From positions 1 through 17,087 of the forward strand of contig CANHLD010000019.1 in NCBI GenBank assembly GCA_947461325.1: 17,087 nucleotides of DNA, in the 5' to 3' direction. This stretch comes from Comamonadaceae bacterium. GTDB taxonomy: Bacteria > Pseudomonadota > Gammaproteobacteria > Burkholderiales > Burkholderiaceae_C. The notes beneath the pieces are model-generated. The model saw only the letters and a list, made by a program, of their open reading frames with translations. It had not been told where the DNA came from and did no database searches. Positions 14,315-17,087 of this stretch are shown here, piece after piece. Within the stretch, counting starts at the first letter, position 1. Each line of letters opens with the position of its first letter. The position numbers and the translations under genes are program-made.

Positions 14315-15097
14315 TTACGATTTGTAGTGTGGTGTGTCTTTGTTGAGAAACGCTTGAATGCCTATGCCTGCATTCGCATGGTGCAAGTTGTTCACAAAAT
14401 GCTGCTTTTCCTGCTGCAAATGCGCAAAAAGGCTTTGGTCATGCGCGGCATTGACCAACTCTTTGATGCTGGAGATGGCGTTCGGTGCTCTTTGGTTAAG
14501 CCGTTCAGCCAAAGCCAGTGCTGCGTCAAGCACCATACCCGGATCAGTTATTTGGTTGATCAATCCGTGGTCAAACAATGTTTCAGCGCTGATTTTCTCC
14601 CCCAACATCAACCATTGATTGACCAAAGAGCGGGGCAAGGCTCTGGCCAGTTGCCAACTGCCGCCACCATCGGGGGACAAAGCAACATTGCTGTAGGCCA
14701 TGACAAACACACTGTTGCTAGCTGCCACCAGAAAATCACAGGCCAGCGACAGTGAAAAACCGGCACCCGCCGCCGCGCCTTCGACAGCTGCCAACACGGG
14801 TTTGGGGAAAGTGGTGATGGTTTCCAGCCAACCGTGTAAGCCGTCGATGCTTTGCGCCTGATGTTCAGGGGGCAACAGTCGGTTGTTTAGCAAACGGTTT
14901 AAATTGCCGCCTGCACTGAAATGGGCGCCTTCACCGGTGATGACTACGCTGCGAACATCGGGGTTGCTTTCGGCCGCGTTCAAAGCTTCGATGCCTGCCG
15001 AATACATTTCCGGCCCAAGCGCGTTGCGGTACTCGGGGTTTGACAGTGTCAATACCAAGGTTTGACCGACACTGTGGCTTTTGAGTTGTGCAGTCAT
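14315..15097 (-). CDS. Crotonase-fold enoyl-CoA isomerase/hydratase, PaaG-like (alternative oxepin-CoA hydrolase type)
   Basis: A 260-residue crotonase. The oxyanion hole is formed by HFSAGGNL (59-66) and EGAAAGAGFS (106-115). Alignment by eye with rat enoyl-CoA hydratase puts S115 and Y135 where the catalytic glutamates Glu144 and Glu164 belong. Instead there is an aspartate at D143 in MAYSNVALSPDGGGSW (133-148), the arrangement of PaaG (1,2-epoxyphenylacetyl-CoA isomerase). The protein therefore more likely isomerises double bonds or opens an oxepin-type ring than hydrates crotonyl-CoA. The start follows the dehydrogenase stop after one base (TGAGATG), which indicates coupling. Beside a PaaH-like dehydrogenase it may serve phenylacetate-type or fatty-acid beta-oxidation, but no paaABCDE genes are in the window. 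The family call is firm; the reaction is inferred. Confidence 0.87.
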   Translation of the reverse strand: MTAQLKSHSVGQTLVLTLSNPEYRNALGPEMYSAGIEALNAAESNPDVRSVVITGEGAHFSAGGNLNRLLNNRLLPPEHQAQSIDGLHGWLETITTFPKPVLAAVEGAAAGAGFSLSLACDFLVAASNSVFVMAYSNVALSPDGGGSWQLARALPRSLVNQWLMLGEKISAETLFDHGLINQITDPGMVLDAALALAERLNQRAPNAISSIKELVNAAHDQSLFAHLQQEKQHFVNNLHHANAGIGIQAFLNKDTPHYKS

Positions 15098-15098
15098 C

Positions 15099-16619
15099 TC
15101 AGGTGCGTGTGTGTGTGAGGCTCAAACCCAAAGCGCCACGTCGGCGCAACCAAGGGCTAGGGCGGTAACGAGGGTCCCCGTAAACGGTTTGCATATTGAA
15201 TAACACCTCTAGCAAACTGTCTGCACCCAAGGAGTCACCTAATGCCAAAGGGCCTTTGGGGTAACCCAGCCCCAAAGTGACAGCGGTTTCCAGGTCGGCA
15301 GGCGAGCAAATACCTTGCTGACAAATGTCACTGGCGATGTTCACAATTTGAGCGATCACGCGTTGCGTGACAAAACCGCCGCTGTCTTGAATAAGGCTGA
15401 CAGGTTTGCTGTCCTTGGAAAACAAGGCGTGTGCGGCTTGTTGCATATCGACGCGTGTGGCCGGGTTGGTCGCGAGTACCCGGCGCTTTGTGGCGGCGTC
15501 TGGCATCAACATATCAATACCCAAAGTGCGCGCCGGGTCCAGTCGCTCCACAATCGCGCAGGTGGTGACATCAAAGCCTAGCGGGGCCACCAGACACAAG
15601 GCTTCGGGCGAGGGCGCAGTGGAAGTTTCAATCTGTGCCCCAAGGTCTTTGAGCAATTGAAAAAGTTCTGCGCGTCGAGCCGCGCGTGAGGACACCCAAA
15701 CCGGAGGCAGTTCATTCACGGTCGGCGCAGTTGGTTCAGCCGGGACTTGCGCTTTGCCGTCTACATAGGTATAAAAACCTTGGCTGGTTTTTCGACCAAG
15801 CCATCCGCCTGCCAGACGTTGAGCGGTGATGACAGAGGGACGGTAGCGTGGCTCTTCAAAATACTGGTGGTAAATGGATTCCATCACGGGGTGTGATACA
15901 TCCAAGGCGGTCAAATCCATCAGTTCAAACGGCCCGAGCTTGAAACCGACCTGGTCTTTCAAAATCCGGTCAATCGTGGCGAAATCGGCAACGCCTTCAG
16001 ACACAATGCGAAGCGCCTCGGTGCCATAACCGCGCCCCGCGTGGTTCACGATAAAGCCGGGTGTGTCTTGCGCCGTCACAGCTTGGTGTCCCATGGCTTT
16101 GACAAATGCACCTAATCGCTGGCAAACATTGGCTTGGGTGGTCAGTCCAGGAATGACTTCGACCACTTTCATCAAAGGAACTGGATTGAAAAAATGCAAA
16201 CCTGCAAACCTGCCGGGGTGTTGCATGCCAGCGGCAAGTGCGGTGATGGACAGCGATGAGGTATTGCTGGCAATGACGGCCTCTGGGCTTAATAGCTTTT
16301 CAAGTTCAGCGAACAAGGATTTTTTGATGCCAGTGTTTTCAACCACGGCCTCAATCACCAAATCACAGTTTGCAAGTTCCTGCCATTGAGCAACCGGTTT
16401 GATGCGAGCTTGTAAGGCCTGAAGTTCTGCATCAGTCAGACGGCCTTTATCAAGCAATTTTTGCCATTGAGTGTTGATGGATGCACAGGCTTTGTCAGCC
16501 GCACCCGGAGCGACGTCATATAGAAATACGTGTGCACCTGCTTGTGCAGACATTTGTGCAATGCCTTGACCCATGGCGCCGACGCCAATGACGGCCACAT
16601 TTTTGAAATTGGTATCCAT
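15099..16619 (-). CDS. 3-hydroxyacyl-CoA dehydrogenase, two-domain PaaH-like
   Basis: NAD-dependent oxidation of a 3-hydroxyacyl-CoA to the 3-oxoacyl-CoA. Starting at 16619 it has 506 residues; a further ATG at 16655 would add twelve residues before the Rossmann strand. Neither has a good Shine-Dalgarno, and 16619 fits the family N terminus better. Motifs: VAVIGVGAMGQGIAQ (8-22), the NAD fold; SNTSSLSI; LHFFNPVPLMKVVEVI with the catalytic histidine; and DTPGFIVNHAGRGYGTEA linking to the first C-terminal helical domain. A second 3HCDH_C-like domain near the end shows DSGGFVTQRVIAQIVN, LGLGYPKGPLALGD and YGDPRYRPSPWLRRR. This two-C-domain layout and the ending are those of PaaH / long 3-hydroxybutyryl-CoA dehydrogenases. 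It is the first gene of the six-gene operon. The last codons (T-H-T-R-T) lie in a GT/CA dinucleotide run at 15107-15117. The substrate is not fixed by sequence. Confidence 0.9.
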   Translation of the reverse strand: MDTNFKNVAVIGVGAMGQGIAQMSAQAGAHVFLYDVAPGAADKACASINTQWQKLLDKGRLTDAELQALQARIKPVAQWQELANCDLVIEAVVENTGIKKSLFAELEKLLSPEAVIASNTSSLSITALAAGMQHPGRFAGLHFFNPVPLMKVVEVIPGLTTQANVCQRLGAFVKAMGHQAVTAQDTPGFIVNHAGRGYGTEALRIVSEGVADFATIDRILKDQVGFKLGPFELMDLTALDVSHPVMESIYHQYFEEPRYRPSVITAQRLAGGWLGRKTSQGFYTYVDGKAQVPAEPTAPTVNELPPVWVSSRAARRAELFQLLKDLGAQIETSTAPSPEALCLVAPLGFDVTTCAIVERLDPARTLGIDMLMPDAATKRRVLATNPATRVDMQQAAHALFSKDSKPVSLIQDSGGFVTQRVIAQIVNIASDICQQGICSPADLETAVTLGLGYPKGPLALGDSLGADSLLEVLFNMQTVYGDPRYRPSPWLRRRGALGLSLTHTRT

Positions 16620-16711
16620 ATAGAAAAGATTATGGCCGACATTGAGCAGCCTCATGTTCTGTGAAGATACTGCAAAATAGCCTCAATTAATTTATTTTGG
16701 AGACAAACGCC
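16620..16711. promoter_or_regulatory. Divergent intergenic region between the acyl-CoA operon and a GST gene
   Basis: These 92 bases must hold the promoters of the six-gene minus-strand operon and of the plus-strand GST gene. The part near the GST gene is AT-rich (16680-16698). A good plus-strand Shine-Dalgarno GGAGA lies at 16699-16703, 8 nt before the ATG. I could not identify a convincing -35/-10 pair or a clear Crp-type palindrome on either strand. Confidence 0.4.
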
Positions 16712-17087
16712 ATGACACTCAAGCTTTGCGGTTTTGCAGCAAGTAACTACTACAACAAAATCAAACTCCAGTTAATGGAAAAAGGGGTGGCGTTTGAAGA
16801 AGAGTTGGTGTGGATAGGCAATGCACATCCCAAACTGGTGGATCGTTCGCCCTTGGGCAAAGTTCCTTTTCTGGATACGCCGCATGGTTCTATTTCCGAG
16901 TCCATGGCCTGTGCAGAATACATTGAGCAGCAGTACCCACAACACGCCTTACTGCCAGGTGATGCTTATGCCGCTGGCAAGGTGAGAGAAATCATTGTTT
17001 ATTTGGAATTGCATATTGAATTGGTGGCCCGAGAACTCTATCCACAAGCATTTTTCGGTGGTGAAGTCAGCGACGCCACCAAGGAAA
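16712..17087 (+). CDS. Glutathione S-transferase family protein, N-terminal part (cut by the right edge)
   Basis: 125 codons are present, translated from the ATG at 16712, which has GGAGA 8 nt upstream. The first 75 residues form a thioredoxin-like GST N domain: LKLCGFAASNYYNKIKLQLM as first strand and helix, SPLGKVPFLDT (46-56) with the cis-proline P52, and the gamma-Glu-binding ESMACAEYIEQQYP (63-76). The helical GST C domain begins near residue 88. There is a single cysteine near the N terminus (C6), but the active-site region around S11-N12-Y13 suggests a serine- or tyrosine-type rather than cysteine-type enzyme; this is uncertain. It differs from the YfcG-type GST at 10420-11139, so it is not a recent duplicate. 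Divergent placement next to the acyl-CoA operon hints at shared regulation. Specificity is unknown, and the C-terminal half lies outside the window. Confidence 0.85.
   Translation, partial: MTLKLCGFAASNYYNKIKLQLMEKGVAFEEELVWIGNAHPKLVDRSPLGKVPFLDTPHGSISESMACAEYIEQQYPQHALLPGDAYAAGKVREIIVYLELHIELVARELYPQAFFGGEVSDATKE

Overview
The window reads as a chromosomal stretch from a betaproteobacterium, most likely order Burkholderiales (Comamonadaceae-like). This rests on the family content (LivFGHMJ-type transporter beside a benzoate-CoA ligase and PobA, PaaG/PaaH-type beta-oxidation enzymes, Nu-class GST) and a moderate GC content judged by eye. The genus cannot be fixed from this sequence. Genes are tightly packed, often with ATGA or TGATG stop/start overlaps, and no stretch longer than about 260 bases lacks a gene.

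Region 1 (1-6639, minus strand) is one catabolic operon. Read from right to left it is: a benzoate-type aryl-CoA ligase, a Tat-exported periplasmic binding protein, two permeases (LivH, LivM), two ATPases (LivG, LivF), and 4-hydroxybenzoate 3-monooxygenase (pobA, cut by the left edge). The transporter presumably imports an aromatic acid. The ligase activates such an acid to its CoA thioester, whereas PobA hydroxylates free 4-hydroxybenzoate to protocatechuate, so the operon carries both a CoA route and a free-acid route.

Region 2 (6747-6939, plus strand) holds tRNA-Pro(UGG) and tRNA-Arg(UCU), separated by a hairpin with T-runs on both strands.

Region 3 (6943-10419) is an envelope or secreted-protein block of unknown function. 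It contains a Sec-secreted protein and a lipoprotein that are tandem paralogues with almost identical six-cysteine spacing, an AT-richer protein built of about four degenerate ~60-residue repeats with no signal peptide, and a divergent small outer-membrane beta-barrel protein. Reading the ribosome-binding sites moves the starts of the last two genes.

Region 4 (10420-16619, minus strand) is a second catabolic operon. In transcription order it encodes a PaaH-like 3-hydroxyacyl-CoA dehydrogenase, a PaaG-like crotonase lacking both hydratase glutamates, a Crp/Fnr regulator, an APH-fold kinase, an ACAD10/11-type acyl-CoA dehydrogenase, and a YfcG-type glutathione S-transferase. Kinase plus this dehydrogenase is the unfused form of animal ACAD10/11 and resembles LvaA/LvaC of bacterial levulinate catabolism, which points to phosphorylation-dependent breakdown of 4-hydroxyacyl-CoAs. 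A second GST gene (16712 to the right edge) diverges from this operon. The most interesting hypothesis in the window is that region 4 handles 4-hydroxy acids or reactive 4-hydroxy-alkenals; it is an inference.
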